Source: Tateyamaria sp947503385
Lineage (GTDB): Bacteria > Pseudomonadota > Alphaproteobacteria > Rhodobacterales > Rhodobacteraceae
Length of the DNA: 64,000 bases
Reading direction: 5' to 3'
NCBI RefSeq assembly: GCF_051195235.1
Contig: NZ_JBNFZM010000002.1
Coordinates: 248,001 to 312,000 of the forward strand
Shown piece after piece: positions 33,353 through 43,109 of this stretch. Under the pieces are notes generated by a model. The model saw nothing but the letters and a program-made list of their open reading frames with translations. It was not told the origin of the DNA and made no database searches. Each line of letters begins with the position of its first letter. Position 1 is the first letter of the stretch. Made by a program: the position numbers and the translations under genes.

Positions 33353-33835
33353 CTATCCGGCAAAGCCGAGGTGTCGGGGCAAGAGCAGGGCCGCGTCTGC
33401 CCAACAGTCAAAGATGACGCCTGCGTGAACCGGCTTCGGTCCGTCGCTTTCGATCAGCGGCACAAACACGGGGGCCGGAATGATCAGGATCGCGGTAATA
33501 TCTATCATCATGCCCACCACCAGCAGCAGACCAATGACAATCGCGATCACCGCATACCGGTTGTCGCTGAGGCTTAGCACCGTTTCCGCGATCGCCTGCG
33601 GGATGCGCTCAAATGCGCACATTCGCCCGATCACACACCGCGCTTGTCATGCAGACGAGGCCGATCAACAGGCCCGGCGGAACACCGGCTGCAAAACAAC
33701 CCGACAATCGACACGCTCATCCGCGACCCGTAGACCATCATCTGCCCCGATGGCAAAGCCAATCGGCATTCCAAAACCGATACAAAGTACAAAGGCTGCC
33801 CCGCCCGCATTGGAAGTCTCCTTCTGTGGGGATCA
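33353..33835 (-). pseudogene. TRAP transporter large permease (DctM) remnant
   Basis: The start of the permease is visible as GGAAFVLCIGFGMPIGFAIGA around 33735-33820, and its end as LSLSDNRYAVIAIVIGLLLV, VGMMIDITAILIIPAPVF, IESDGPKPVHAGVIF around 33400-33600, in different frames. Most of the 420-residue membrane protein between them is deleted. Order (Q, M, P on the minus strand) agrees with a TRAP operon. Confidence 0.75.
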
Positions 33836-34165
33836 ATTCCAGATGCCCGTCCAGGTCGCGGATCAGAACTAGACCCATCTGGACCGATGCGATGACAACC
33901 GCGACGGGAACGGCGCAAGGCTCATCTCAGAGATCATGGCCTGACGCGGTGCGCCGCTTTGCGCAAACGGAATGCCGTAGAAAAGGACTCAGACGAACAA
34001 CGCAAGCGCCAGCAGGGCCATGGCCACCATCAGCGCGCGTCACACTCGCCCGGGAAGCACGGCAATTGCCAGTGAAAGTAATAACGGTCGATGCCACCCA
34101 GCCCGACATTCAGGACAAGCATGAGGAGCAGGACCGCCACGATGGCCTCGGTCTGCGTATGCAGT
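33836..34165 (-). pseudogene. TRAP transporter small permease (DctQ) remnant and degenerate sequence
   Basis: On the minus strand TEAIVAVLLLMLVLNVGLGG followed by IDRYYFHWQLP matches the first helix and loop of DctQ. The frame then stops, and a hydrophobic MVAMALLALALFV fragment follows before a further stop. The rest to 33836 is broken in all frames. With the region up to 34389, which I cannot assign, this makes about 550 bases without an intact gene. Confidence 0.6.
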
Positions 34166-34389
34166 CAGTCACGCGCTTTTGCAGCCCGCGCGCGTCGCTC
34201 TGTTCAAAGCTTGTCTTGAATTCGGTTTTTCCGAAGCTGGGCGTGAACCACGAAACTCGTTTTTCTATGCTCAAGATTGCCGCGTACGGGCGTCCAAAGA
34301 CCTGAAACATCAATCGAAAATATCAGCCTGCATGACGCCGATCAAAGTTTGTAACAAGCCCGACTGAACTCAGGTGATATCGAAACAAC

Positions 34390-35061
34390 GGGCCACATCC
34401 GCCTGTCCGTCGTTGTTTCCGCCCGGTGCAATATGGACAGGATATGCGCCACGCAGAAACAGCGTGTGGCCAACGCTACGGGTGTCGGCGAACCCACGGT
34501 CGTGCGAATGTGCCGGACCCTTGGGTGCGAGGGATGCGGAGATTTCAAACTGCGGATCGCCCGAATTCTGGCGGTCCGCCTCCGCTATCTGGAGGCCGAT
34601 ACATCTGGCCAGGGTCAGGGCGACAGCGCGATAGACCGGGGTCTATCCGCCGTAGCGTTCCGCGACAGTTACATGTTCCAGATACGCGCCGCCACGCTTT
34701 GACGTGCGGATGTCCTCCGTGCTGTTTCGTCGGGCGCAGAGTCAGACGCCGTCGTTACGGCCACGCGGATTGCGGCGGATTGCGAGGCGCGCACCATGTG
34801 TCAGACGAAATTCAGGAAGGCGCTGGCCGACGTCTCGACATCGCGCTTTAGGTCGATTTGCCCGAGGATACGGACATGTCTCAACCAACCGCGTCATGCC
34901 AAGAATGGCTTGCGCTGCTAGACACGCTGGCCAAGCGGGTTGCCCAAAGGAATGCCGACGCGACCATGAAAAACCGGCGTCGCATCCCCGCGTCTCCGAC
35001 GGCGTATCACGGGCGCACCCGCCGGGGGACTGGCCGGGCTGTCTCATGCATCCGGGATTGA
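34390..35061 (+). pseudogene. RpiR-family transcriptional regulator remnant
   Basis: Divergent from the TRAP remnants. One frame (34433-34640) has the RpiR helix-turn-helix: VANATGVGEPTVVRMCRTLG, CEGCGDFKLRIARILAV. A different frame (34850-35010) has the SIS-domain end: DLPEDTDMSQPT, LLDTLAKRVAQRNADAT. Most of the SIS sugar-phosphate domain between is scrambled by frameshifts and loss. Together these show a dead regulator of the neighbouring operon. Confidence 0.78.
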
Positions 35062-35085
35062 CCAGTGCCGCACGGGCGGATCAGG

Positions 35086-36288
35086 TCACGCCGATGCGGA
35101 CGCCTGATACACCGCCGAAACCTCCGCGCGGATAATCCGGGCGATAAGCGTGCAATCGTCGATGCTGAACGTCAGGGGCACACGCATATCGACGATGCCG
35201 GCAAGGACACGGTCACTGGCCGCCATCGGTTTTGACGGGGCGTAGCGCCAGCTGTCGTAACGGCTGGTAAAGGCGACGGGTTCGGGGGCACCGAACCATT
35301 TCAGCTCGACCCCGCGCGCGCCGCAGCGTGCGATCACGTCGCGCACAGCCGACCCCGCCCAGTCCAGCAGCAGAAACTGGATGGAGGAGCCGACGATGCT
35401 TTCTGCCTCGGGACGCTCCACCACGGTGAGGCCGGGCGTGCCACGCAACCCATCTTCGAGTGCGTGGTAACGGTCGTTCCAGCGTTGCACCTGTTTGGGC
35501 AGGTCTGCCAGTTGCGGACGCAGGATGGCGGCGCGCAGATTGTCCATGCGGCCCGATATGTTGGGCGTGTCGTATTTGATGTCGTCGAACACATGCGCCG
35601 GTGGGGCGGCGTTGTGACGTTCGAACAACATGTAGCTGCCGGACAGCATGATTGACCGGGCCGCGATATGCGGATCGTCCGTGACCAACAGCCCGCCCTC
35701 GCCCGAATTGATGTGCTTGTATGTCTGGCAGGAATAGCACCCAACCGCCCCATAGCGGCCCGACGGCTTGCCGTTCCACGCGGCCCCCATCGTATGGGCG
35801 CAATCTTCGATCACTGTGACGCCTGCTGCATCGCACATCGCCATCAGACGTTCCATATCGCAGATATGACCACGCATATGGCTGAGCAGCAGCACGCGCG
35901 CCTCACCCAGTTTTGCCTCAAGATCATCAAGGTCGATGGTCAGCGCCTCGGTCACGCCGACGAACACCGGCACAGCCCCTACGGCCGCAATCGCGCCCGG
36001 CACGGGGGCCAGTGTAAACGCATTGCTCAGCACCTTGTCGCCATGTGTCACGCCGACCGCGCGCAGCGCTGTTGCCATCGCATAGCCGCCCGAGGCCACG
36101 GCAAGGCAATATTGCGCGCCGACAAGCGCGGCAAATTCCTCTTCGAGCCGTGCGGTTTCCGCCACCTCGCCCGGACCGGTGTTATAGCGGTGCAGGCGTC
36201 CATGGCGCATGACCGCCACGGCGGCATCAATCGCCGCCTCTGGGATTGATTCCTGCTGGGTGAAACTTCCGGTAAAACGCTCTGTCAT
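35086..36288 (-). CDS. DegT/DnrJ/EryC1/StrS-family PLP aminotransferase
   Basis: A 400-residue fold-I PLP enzyme. The cofactor lysine is in CYSCQTYKHINSGEGG (about residue 186), with ASGGYAMATALRAVG for phosphate binding and VTVIEDCAHTMGA for the aspartate that contacts PLP nitrogen. The family aminates nucleotide-linked keto-sugars or cyclitols, but there are no sugar nucleotide genes nearby, so the substrate is open. It is a single-gene unit after the decayed cluster. Confidence 0.88.
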   Translation of the reverse strand: MTERFTGSFTQQESIPEAAIDAAVAVMRHGRLHRYNTGPGEVAETARLEEEFAALVGAQYCLAVASGGYAMATALRAVGVTHGDKVLSNAFTLAPVPGAIAAVGAVPVFVGVTEALTIDLDDLEAKLGEARVLLLSHMRGHICDMERLMAMCDAAGVTVIEDCAHTMGAAWNGKPSGRYGAVGCYSCQTYKHINSGEGGLLVTDDPHIAARSIMLSGSYMLFERHNAAPPAHVFDDIKYDTPNISGRMDNLRAAILRPQLADLPKQVQRWNDRYHALEDGLRGTPGLTVVERPEAESIVGSSIQFLLLDWAGSAVRDVIARCGARGVELKWFGAPEPVAFTSRYDSWRYAPSKPMAASDRVLAGIVDMRVPLTFSIDDCTLIARIIRAEVSAVYQASASA

Positions 36289-36369
36289 ATACCGTGTGTG
36301 AGGGCGCGCAGGCGCAAGGTCAAGCGGCGCTGCCCGGATTTGAAAGCGTGAAACCGCGGGTTTACGTCT

Positions 36370-37032
36370 TCAAGCAGCGGCAAGCCGCGACACGCAGGCG
36401 TGCAAGTCGGCGTAATCATGCAGCAGCGCCTCCGGGTCGAGCGCGGCCATGTCCTCGCCCGAGGGGCCAAATGTCACCAGTATAGACGGCACGCCCGCCG
36501 CACGCGCGGTGTTGCGGTCAGTGTCGCTGTCGCCCACCAGCAGGCAATCCTGCGGGCCGTGACCCAGACGCGCTGCTGCCTCGACCAGCGGCGCGGGGTC
36601 GGGTTTGCGCACCGGCAATGTGTCTGCGCCGACAAGGCTGCCGAAGGCAGTCAGCACGTCCAGCTCGGTCAGCAACTGCCGTGCCAGCCCCTCGGGTTTG
36701 TTGGTGCAGATGCCGACACTGTGTCCGGCGATTTTCAGCGCCTCAACCGCATCCATCGCGCCGGGATATAGCGTTGTATGCTCGGAAATGGCGGCGCCAT
36801 AGGCTTCGAGCAGGACGGGATAGTACCGATCGACCACCGCCGCATCGAAACGGCCCAGCCGTTCAAGCCCGACGGTCAGCATCCGCCGCCCGCCGCGCAG
36901 GGCCACGCCTGCGTCCTGCGGGCCCAGCACGTCGCCCGCCCCCATATCGAGAAAACAATGGTTGGCGGCGGCCAGCAAATCGCCGCTGGTGTCCGCCAGC
37001 GTTCCGTCCAGATCAAAGATTACCGCTGTCAT
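36370..37032 (-). CDS. gph: Phosphoglycolate phosphatase-like HAD hydrolase
   Basis: A 220-residue HAD phosphatase: the nucleophile motif VIFDLDGTLADTSGD (residues 4-18), ICTNKPEG for motif II, and VGDSDTDRNTARAAG for the metal aspartates. The cap-domain length suits phosphoglycolate phosphatase, which clears 2-phosphoglycolate. The chosen ATG has GGAAGG upstream and begins the conserved sequence; the open frame extends far upstream without support. It is divergent from glmU. Confidence 0.87.
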   Translation of the reverse strand: MTAVIFDLDGTLADTSGDLLAAANHCFLDMGAGDVLGPQDAGVALRGGRRMLTVGLERLGRFDAAVVDRYYPVLLEAYGAAISEHTTLYPGAMDAVEALKIAGHSVGICTNKPEGLARQLLTELDVLTAFGSLVGADTLPVRKPDPAPLVEAAARLGHGPQDCLLVGDSDTDRNTARAAGVPSILVTFGPSGEDMAALDPEALLHDYADLHACVSRLAAA

Positions 37033-37155
37033 GCTCCGCCCTTCCTGTTGCAAGCCGCAACAACCTTTTACCCACGCCCGCTTGCGCCTTTGCGACCAGC
37101 GGATAAACAGGGGCTCACAAAAAGACAAAGACAATCGGCCACAAAGAGGCAGAGA

Positions 37156-38511
37156 ATGAGCGTTGCATTGATCATCCTGGCTGCGGGCAAGGGGACCCGA
37201 ATGAATTCGGACCTGCCCAAGGTCCTGCACCCTATCGCGGGCGCGCCCATGCTGCATCACGCGATGCAGACCGGATCGGCACTGGACCCCGCGCGCACCA
37301 TTGTCGTGGCAGGTCACGGCGCGGATCAAGTGCAGGCAGCCGCGTGGAACTACGACACGCAGGCCGAGGTGGTGATCCAAGCCGAACAGCTGGGAACGGG
37401 CCACGCGGTGGATCAGGCGCGCGACGCTCTGGCCGGGTTCGACGGCGACGTGGTTGTGCTTTTTGGCGACACGCCGTTCCTTCAGCCCGAAACGCTGGAG
37501 CGGATGCTGGCGGCACGCAAGGATCACGACGTGGTTGTGCTGGGCTTTGACGTAGCCGAGTTGCAGCCGCGCTACGGGCGGCTGGTTATGGAGGGCGACC
37601 GGCTGCTGCGCATCGTGGAATACAAGGACGCAACCGAGAATGAGCGGCAGATCCGCTTTACCAACAGCGGGCTGCTGGCGTGCGACGCGGCAACCCTGTT
37701 TGACCTGATCGCGGGGCTCAGCAATGACAACGCATCGGGCGAATACTACCTGACGCAAGTGGCCGAACTGGCCAACGCACGGGGTCTGTCCGTGACCGCC
37801 GTGAAATGCAACGAGGCCGAGACGCTGGGCGTCGACAGCCGCACCGATCTGGCCGCGGCCGACGCACTGTTTCAGACCCGCGCACGGGCGGCGCTGCTAG
37901 CCGATGGCGTGACGCTTGCGGCGCCGGACACGGTTTACCTGTCCTTTGACACGGTTGTGGGCCGCGACGCGCTGATCGAGCCCAACGTGGTCTTTGGCCC
38001 CGACGTGACCGTGGAAAGCGGGGCGACGATCCGCGCCTTTTCCCATCTGGAAGGCTGCCACGTGGCGCGCGGGTCCATCGTGGGGCCCTATGCCCGCCTG
38101 CGCCCCGGCGCGGAACTGGCCGAGGACGTGCGGGTCGGCAACTTTGTCGAGATCAAGAATGCGACGCTTGCCGAAGGGGCCAAGGTCAACCACCTGAGCT
38201 ATATCGGCGACGCGTCCATTGGCGCGGCCAGCAATATCGGCGCGGGCACGATCACCTGCAATTATGACGGCGTGATGAAGCACCGGACCGAAGTGGGCGC
38301 GCGCGCCTTTATCGGGTCCAACACGATGCTGGTGGCACCCGTATCTGTCGGGGACGAGGCCATGACAGGCTCCGGTTCGGTCATCACCTCAGACGTCGAG
38401 GACGGCGCATTGGCCATTGCCCGTGCGCCGCAGGTCGAAAAACCGGGCATGGCCCGCAAATTGTTCGAAATGTTAAAGGCCAAAAAGGCCAGGCAGCAGC
38501 GAGGCAGCTGA
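37156..38511 (+). CDS. glmU: Bifunctional UDP-N-acetylglucosamine pyrophosphorylase/glucosamine-1-phosphate N-acetyltransferase
   Basis: A 451-residue bifunctional enzyme making UDP-GlcNAc for peptidoglycan and lipopolysaccharide. The N-terminal uridyltransferase has LAAGKGTRMNSDLPKVLHP (residues 8-26). The C-terminal half has the hexapeptide-repeat acetyltransferase, including VNHLSYIGDASIGAASNIGA and TITCNYDGVMKHRTEVG. The start has an A/G-rich ribosome site. It is followed by glmS after 2 nt, so two steps of the pathway are in one operon. Confidence 0.97.
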   Translation: MSVALIILAAGKGTRMNSDLPKVLHPIAGAPMLHHAMQTGSALDPARTIVVAGHGADQVQAAAWNYDTQAEVVIQAEQLGTGHAVDQARDALAGFDGDVVVLFGDTPFLQPETLERMLAARKDHDVVVLGFDVAELQPRYGRLVMEGDRLLRIVEYKDATENERQIRFTNSGLLACDAATLFDLIAGLSNDNASGEYYLTQVAELANARGLSVTAVKCNEAETLGVDSRTDLAAADALFQTRARAALLADGVTLAAPDTVYLSFDTVVGRDALIEPNVVFGPDVTVESGATIRAFSHLEGCHVARGSIVGPYARLRPGAELAEDVRVGNFVEIKNATLAEGAKVNHLSYIGDASIGAASNIGAGTITCNYDGVMKHRTEVGARAFIGSNTMLVAPVSVGDEAMTGSGSVITSDVEDGALAIARAPQVEKPGMARKLFEMLKAKKARQQRGS

Positions 38512-38513
38512 AA

Positions 38514-40334
38514 ATGTGTGGAATTGTCGGGGTGCTGGGAAACCACGAAGTCGCGCCCATCCTTGTCGAGGCGCTCAAGCGGCTCGAATATCGCGGCTAT
38601 GACAGCGCCGGTATCGCCACCGTAAACGGTGGCCGTCTGGATCGCCGTCGCGCGGTGGGCAAGCTGGTCAACCTCAGCGACACGCTGGTGCATGAACCGC
38701 TGGCGGGCAAGTCGGGCATCGGGCACACCCGCTGGGCGACGCACGGGGCTGCGACGGTGGGCAATGCGCACCCTCACCATGCCGGTCCCGTGGCCGTTGT
38801 ACACAACGGCATCATCGAGAATTTTCGGGAATTGCGCACGGAACTGGCCGACGCAGGCTATGCCGCACAGTCCGAGACCGACAGCGAAACCGTGGCCTTG
38901 CTGGCGCAGCGCTTTATGGCCGAGGGGGCCAGCCCGCAAGAGGCGGCGTTTCAGGCCATTGACCGTCTGGTCGGTGCCTTTGCGTTGGCGTTTCTGTTTG
39001 ACGGCGAAGAGGACCTGATCATTGCCGCCCGCATGGGGCCGCCGCTGGCCATTGGTCATGGCGATGGCGAGATGTTCGTAGGTTCGGACGCCATTGCGCT
39101 CGCCTCGCTCACCGACCGGATCACCTATCTGGAGGACGGCGACCGCGCGGTGGTGACGCGCGCCGGTGTCACGGTCTATGACGCGGCAGGCAACCGCGCC
39201 AACCGCGCGGTCAAACAGGTGAGCATCGATGCCACCCGCCTCGACAAGGCCGGGCACAAGCACTTTATGGCCAAAGAGATTGCCGAACAGCCGACCGTGC
39301 TGGGCAACACGCTGGCCAATTACCTGACCGATGCGGGCGAGATCATCCTGCCCGATCCGGGGCTTGATTTTACCGCCTATGACCGGCTGACCCTCGTGGC
39401 CTGCGGCACGGCATTCTATGCCTGCCTCACGGCGAAATACTGGTTCGAACAGGTGGCCCGCATTCCGGTTGAGGTCGATGTGGCCTCCGAATTCCGCTAC
39501 CGCGAACCGCCCATTCCCGGCCGTACGCTGGCGCTGTTTGTCAGCCAGTCGGGCGAGACGGCGGACACGCTGGCCGCCCTGCGCTATTGCCGCGACCGGG
39601 CTGACACGATTGTATCGGTGGTCAACGTCCCCGAAAGCTCCATCGCCCGCGAGAGCGATCTGGCGCTGCCGATCCACGCCGGTGTCGAGGTCGGAGTTGC
39701 CTCGACCAAGGCGTTTACCTGCCAACTGACTGTGCTGCTCTTGCTGGTGCTCAAGGCGGCTGCCGCGCGAAGCCAATTGAGCCCGGACGCGCTGGCCAAT
39801 CATGTGGCGGATCTGCGCACCCTGCCCGGTCTGATCAATCAGGCCATCGCGCAAAATGGCGACATCCAGCGCACCGCGCGCCGCCTTTCAGAGGCGCAAG
39901 ATGTGCTGTTTCTGGGCCGTGGGCAGATGTATCCTCTGGCCCTCGAAGGTGCGCTAAAACTCAAGGAAATCAGTTACATACACGCCGAAGCCTATGCATC
40001 TGGTGAGCTCAAACATGGCCCCATTGCGCTGATCGACAAGAACGTGCCGGTGGTTGTCATGGCCCCGCGCGATGCGCTGTTCGACAAGTCGGTGTCGAAC
40101 ATGCAAGAGGTGATGGCGCGCAAAGGCAAGGTCGTCCTTGTCTCAGACACGGCAGGGATCGAAGAGGCGGGCGATGGCACATGGTCGAACCTGACGATGC
40201 CCACCTGCCCCGACCTTCTGGCCCCCATCCTTTATGCGGTGCCAGCACAGCTTTTGGCGTACCAGACGGCGGTCGCCAAGGGGACGGATGTGGACCAGCC
40301 CCGCAACCTCGCAAAATCCGTGACGGTGGAATAG
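38514..40334 (+). CDS. glmS: Glutamine--fructose-6-phosphate aminotransferase (isomerizing)
   Basis: A 606-residue enzyme making glucosamine-6-phosphate from fructose-6-phosphate and glutamine. Cys2 (MCGIVGVLG) is the N-terminal nucleophile of the glutaminase domain; two SIS domains follow (FVSQSGETADTLAALRYC, LGRGQMYPLALEGALKLKEI) and the C-terminal tail ends NLAKSVTVE. It is 2 nt after glmU and directly abuts the next gene. No glmS ribozyme is expected or seen. Confidence 0.98.
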   Translation: MCGIVGVLGNHEVAPILVEALKRLEYRGYDSAGIATVNGGRLDRRRAVGKLVNLSDTLVHEPLAGKSGIGHTRWATHGAATVGNAHPHHAGPVAVVHNGIIENFRELRTELADAGYAAQSETDSETVALLAQRFMAEGASPQEAAFQAIDRLVGAFALAFLFDGEEDLIIAARMGPPLAIGHGDGEMFVGSDAIALASLTDRITYLEDGDRAVVTRAGVTVYDAAGNRANRAVKQVSIDATRLDKAGHKHFMAKEIAEQPTVLGNTLANYLTDAGEIILPDPGLDFTAYDRLTLVACGTAFYACLTAKYWFEQVARIPVEVDVASEFRYREPPIPGRTLALFVSQSGETADTLAALRYCRDRADTIVSVVNVPESSIARESDLALPIHAGVEVGVASTKAFTCQLTVLLLLVLKAAAARSQLSPDALANHVADLRTLPGLINQAIAQNGDIQRTARRLSEAQDVLFLGRGQMYPLALEGALKLKEISYIHAEAYASGELKHGPIALIDKNVPVVVMAPRDALFDKSVSNMQEVMARKGKVVLVSDTAGIEEAGDGTWSNLTMPTCPDLLAPILYAVPAQLLAYQTAVAKGTDVDQPRNLAKSVTVE

Positions 40335-40886
40335 ATGGCCAAGCAATTTGACCGGATCAGCGATGATCATCAGGGCTTTATCGAAGCGCAGCACATGTTC
40401 TTTGTAGGCAGCGCGGCGGCAACGGGGCGGGTCAATATCTCGCCCAAGGGAATGGACAGCCTGCGCGTGCTGGGCCCGAACCGGATCGTCTGGCGCAACC
40501 TGACCGGGTCCGGCAACGAAACCGCCGGGCACCTTGCCCAGATCAACCGTATGACCCTGATGTGGTGCGGGTTCGAAAAGCGGCCCATGATCCTGCGCAC
40601 CTATGGCACGGCACAGACGCTGCATCCCCGGGATGATGGCTTTGCCGCGCTCAATGCGTTGTTTCCCGCCAATACAGGCGCACGCCAGATTTATGACGTG
40701 ACAGTCGATCTGGTGCAAAGCTCCTGCGGCTTTGCGGTGCCGTTCTACGATTATGCGGGCGAGCGGGAGGTGCTGGCCGACTGGACCAAAGGCAAGGGCC
40801 CCGAAGGCATCGACACCTATTGGCGCGAGCGCAATCAGGCGACGATTGACGGCGCGCCGACGCATTTTCTGGCCGACCCGGAATGA
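40335..40886 (+). CDS. Pyridoxamine 5'-phosphate oxidase-related FMN-binding protein
   Basis: A 183-residue split-barrel protein. MFFVGSAAATGRVNISPKGM and VWRNLTGSGNETAGHL (about residues 18-65) match a PNPOx-like family of general stress or F420/FMN-binding proteins. It lacks features of true PdxH. Its ATG directly follows the glmS stop, and its end overlaps the AlkD-like gene by ATGA, so four genes form an operon. Substrate unknown. Confidence 0.85.
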   Translation: MAKQFDRISDDHQGFIEAQHMFFVGSAAATGRVNISPKGMDSLRVLGPNRIVWRNLTGSGNETAGHLAQINRMTLMWCGFEKRPMILRTYGTAQTLHPRDDGFAALNALFPANTGARQIYDVTVDLVQSSCGFAVPFYDYAGEREVLADWTKGKGPEGIDTYWRERNQATIDGAPTHFLADPE

Positions 40887-41566
40887 CGCCCGACGCCGCG
40901 CTGGCCGAGATCGGTGCCCACGCAGACGCGGACCGCGCGGCAGGTGCAAAGGCATATCACAAATCCCCGCGCGCGCATCTGGGCGTGCCCAATCCCGTGC
41001 TGAACGAGTTGACCAAGGGCTGGCGCCAAACGCTTGATGTCGAGACCCGCGTGACACTCGCGCGCGGCCTTTGGGACAGCGACATTTTCGAGGGGCGGCT
41101 GGCGGCCAGTAAACTGCTCACTCAGGCGCGCATCCGCCCGGACGACGGCGTATGGGCGCTGATTTGCTCATGGGTGCCGCAGTTTGATGGCTGGGCCGTT
41201 GCGGATCACGCCTGCATGGCAGGGCAGCGGCGTCTGCTGGCGGAGCCTGCGCGGCTTGATGTGGTTGAGGGGTGGACGGGTTCGGACCACATGTGGACCC
41301 GCCGCGCCGCCCTTGTGATGACCCTGCCCTGGACCAAGCAGAACCATCCGAAACCGGCAGAAGAAGCGGCGCGCGACCGCATCCTGAGATGGGCGGCGGA
41401 CTATGTCGGGGACCGCGACTGGTTCATTCAAAAGGCCATCGGGTGGTGGCTGCGCGATCTCAGCAAACATGACGCACCGCGGGTGCGGGCGTTTTTGGAC
41501 CAGCATGGCGACGCGATGAAACCCTTTGCCCGGCGCGAAGCCGCCAAGTATCTCGACAAGGTCTGA
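40883..41566 (+). CDS. DNA alkylation repair (AlkD-like HEAT) protein
   Basis: A 227-residue all-helical protein of the AlkD family, which removes alkylated bases by a HEAT-like scaffold. Features include YHKSPRAHLGVPNPVLNEL near the start, WSGSDHMWTRRAALVMTLPW-like segment (here TGSDHMWTRRAALVM), and DYVGDRDWFIQKAIGWWLRD late in the chain, with the aspartate-tryptophan pair characteristic of the substrate groove. It overlaps the PNPOx-like gene by ATGA. Confidence 0.9.
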   Translation: MTPDAALAEIGAHADADRAAGAKAYHKSPRAHLGVPNPVLNELTKGWRQTLDVETRVTLARGLWDSDIFEGRLAASKLLTQARIRPDDGVWALICSWVPQFDGWAVADHACMAGQRRLLAEPARLDVVEGWTGSDHMWTRRAALVMTLPWTKQNHPKPAEEAARDRILRWAADYVGDRDWFIQKAIGWWLRDLSKHDAPRVRAFLDQHGDAMKPFARREAAKYLDKV

Positions 41567-41584
41567 GCCAGATCAGGCGGCTCG

Positions 41585-42028
41585 CTAGCCCGCCAACACA
41601 TCGACCTCCGGCAGACCGGTGAGGGGCGCACCCAGTGCCTGCATCGCTTGCAGTGACAATCGGCTGCCCGCCGTCGCCGGACCATCAATGGGAATCAACG
41701 TGACCTGCACGCTTTTGTTCGTCTGCGGATAATACACGGTGCCGGGCTGTTCCGTCTGCACCAGAGGCGTTTTGAGCCACAGCCCCGGTTCCGCGGCGTT
41801 GCCCAGCGAGGCAACCGTGCGCCCCAGCGTGCCAATCGACACCTCCGGCGCGGGCGCTGCGGCTGCCGGAACGCTGGTGCCGGGCCGCGCTTGCGGGCGC
41901 ACTTGGGCGTCCGATGTCACGCCTGCCGCAGCCTCAACCGCCGGTGTCGACGTGTTGCCCTGCACCCGGTCCAGCACCGCACACCCCGACACCCCAAGGC
42001 AAAAAACCACGCATAAAACCCGAACCAT
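41585..42028 (-). CDS. Putative lipoprotein convergent with the AlkD-like gene
   Basis: A 147-residue lipoprotein candidate starting MVRVLCVVFCLGVSGCAVLD with lipobox VSGC. An Ala/Pro-rich low-complexity stretch (about residues 28-60) tethers a small C-terminal domain (TLGRTVASLGNAAEPGLWLK, TPLVQTEQPGTVYYPQTN). The latter looks like a conserved Rhodobacterales domain but I cannot name it. It diverges from moaA across 72 bases. Confidence 0.75.
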   Translation of the reverse strand: MVRVLCVVFCLGVSGCAVLDRVQGNTSTPAVEAAAGVTSDAQVRPQARPGTSVPAAAAPAPEVSIGTLGRTVASLGNAAEPGLWLKTPLVQTEQPGTVYYPQTNKSVQVTLIPIDGPATAGSRLSLQAMQALGAPLTGLPEVDVLAG

Positions 42029-42100
42029 GACCGTTCTCCTACCAATTGCCGACCATTGCCCCCTTGCGGGACGCGTGCCGCGCACATACCACTTAACACT

Positions 42101-43108
42101 ATGAGTGCGCCATTGATCGACCCCTTCCAGCGGGCAATCCGCTATTTACGTGTCTCCGTCACGGACCGCTGCGATTTCCGCTGCGTCTACTGCATGTCGG
42201 AAAACATGACCTTCCTGCCAAAGAAAGAGCTGCTGACGCTCGAAGAACTGGATCGGATGTGTTCGGCCTTTGTGCGCCTTGGCGTGGACAAGCTGCGGAT
42301 CACCGGGGGTGAGCCGCTGGTGCGTCGCGAGATTATGACGTTTTTCCAATCGATGGGCCGCCATCTGGACAGTGGCGCGCTCAAAGAATTGACGCTGACC
42401 ACCAATGGCAGTCAGCTGGAACGCTTTGCCGCTGATCTCTATGCGGCGGGTGTGCGGCGCGTGAACGTGTCGCTGGATACGCTTGACGAGGACAAGTTTG
42501 CCGCAATCACCCGCTGGGGCCGACTGGCGCAGGTGCTGCGCGGCATCGACGCGGCGCTGGCGGTGGGGCTGCGGGTCAAGATCAACGCGGTCGCCCTCAA
42601 AGGTTTCAACGAGGAAGAACTGGAAACCATCACCGCATGGTGCGCGACGCGCGACATGGACCTGACGTGGATCGAGGTGATGCCCATGGGCGACCTCGGC
42701 AACGAGGACCGGCTGGGCCAGTACTGGTCGCTCAAGGACGTGCGCGCACGCTACGCCCAAAGCTATACGCTGACCGATCTGGCTGAACGCACGGGCGGGC
42801 CCGCGCGTTATGTCCGGCTTGAGGAAACGGGGCAAAAGATCGGTTTTATCACCCCGCTCAGCCACAATTTCTGCGAAAGCTGCAACCGCGTGCGCCTGAC
42901 CTGCACCGGCGAGATTTACATGTGTCTCGGCCAAGAGGACATGGCCGATCTGCGCGCGCCCTTGCGCGCCCACCCCAACGAGGATGCCCCCCTCGAAGAT
43001 GCCATCCGGGCGGCCATCGCCCTTAAACCCAAGGGCCACGACTTTGACTATTCCCGCCAACGTGCGGATGGACAGATGCCCCGTCACATGAGCCACACCG
43101 GCGGCTGA
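42101..43108 (+). CDS. moaA: GTP 3',8-cyclase, molybdenum cofactor biosynthesis
   Basis: A 335-residue radical-SAM enzyme that converts GTP to 3',8-cyclo-GTP in the first step of molybdopterin synthesis. The N-terminal cluster is in VTDRCDFRCVYCMSE (CxxxCxxC), the second in CESCNRVRLTCTGEIYMC, and the chain ends in the functional double glycine (SHTGG). The start MSAPLIDPFQR is the conserved one; the frame opens 45 bases earlier. It is 1 nt before waaA. Confidence 0.97.
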   Translation: MSAPLIDPFQRAIRYLRVSVTDRCDFRCVYCMSENMTFLPKKELLTLEELDRMCSAFVRLGVDKLRITGGEPLVRREIMTFFQSMGRHLDSGALKELTLTTNGSQLERFAADLYAAGVRRVNVSLDTLDEDKFAAITRWGRLAQVLRGIDAALAVGLRVKINAVALKGFNEEELETITAWCATRDMDLTWIEVMPMGDLGNEDRLGQYWSLKDVRARYAQSYTLTDLAERTGGPARYVRLEETGQKIGFITPLSHNFCESCNRVRLTCTGEIYMCLGQEDMADLRAPLRAHPNEDAPLEDAIRAAIALKPKGHDFDYSRQRADGQMPRHMSHTGG

Positions 43109-43109
43109 C

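Noticed and set aside
34166..34389. Possible intact small genes in the gap between DctQ and RpiR remnants.
   Set aside because: Frames are short, have no start signals and no similarity; it is best seen as the degenerate divergent promoter region.
38262..39854. A 530-codon minus-strand frame opposite glmU and glmS.
   Set aside because: Composition is typical of antisense frames and it covers conserved glmS catalytic regions on the other strand.
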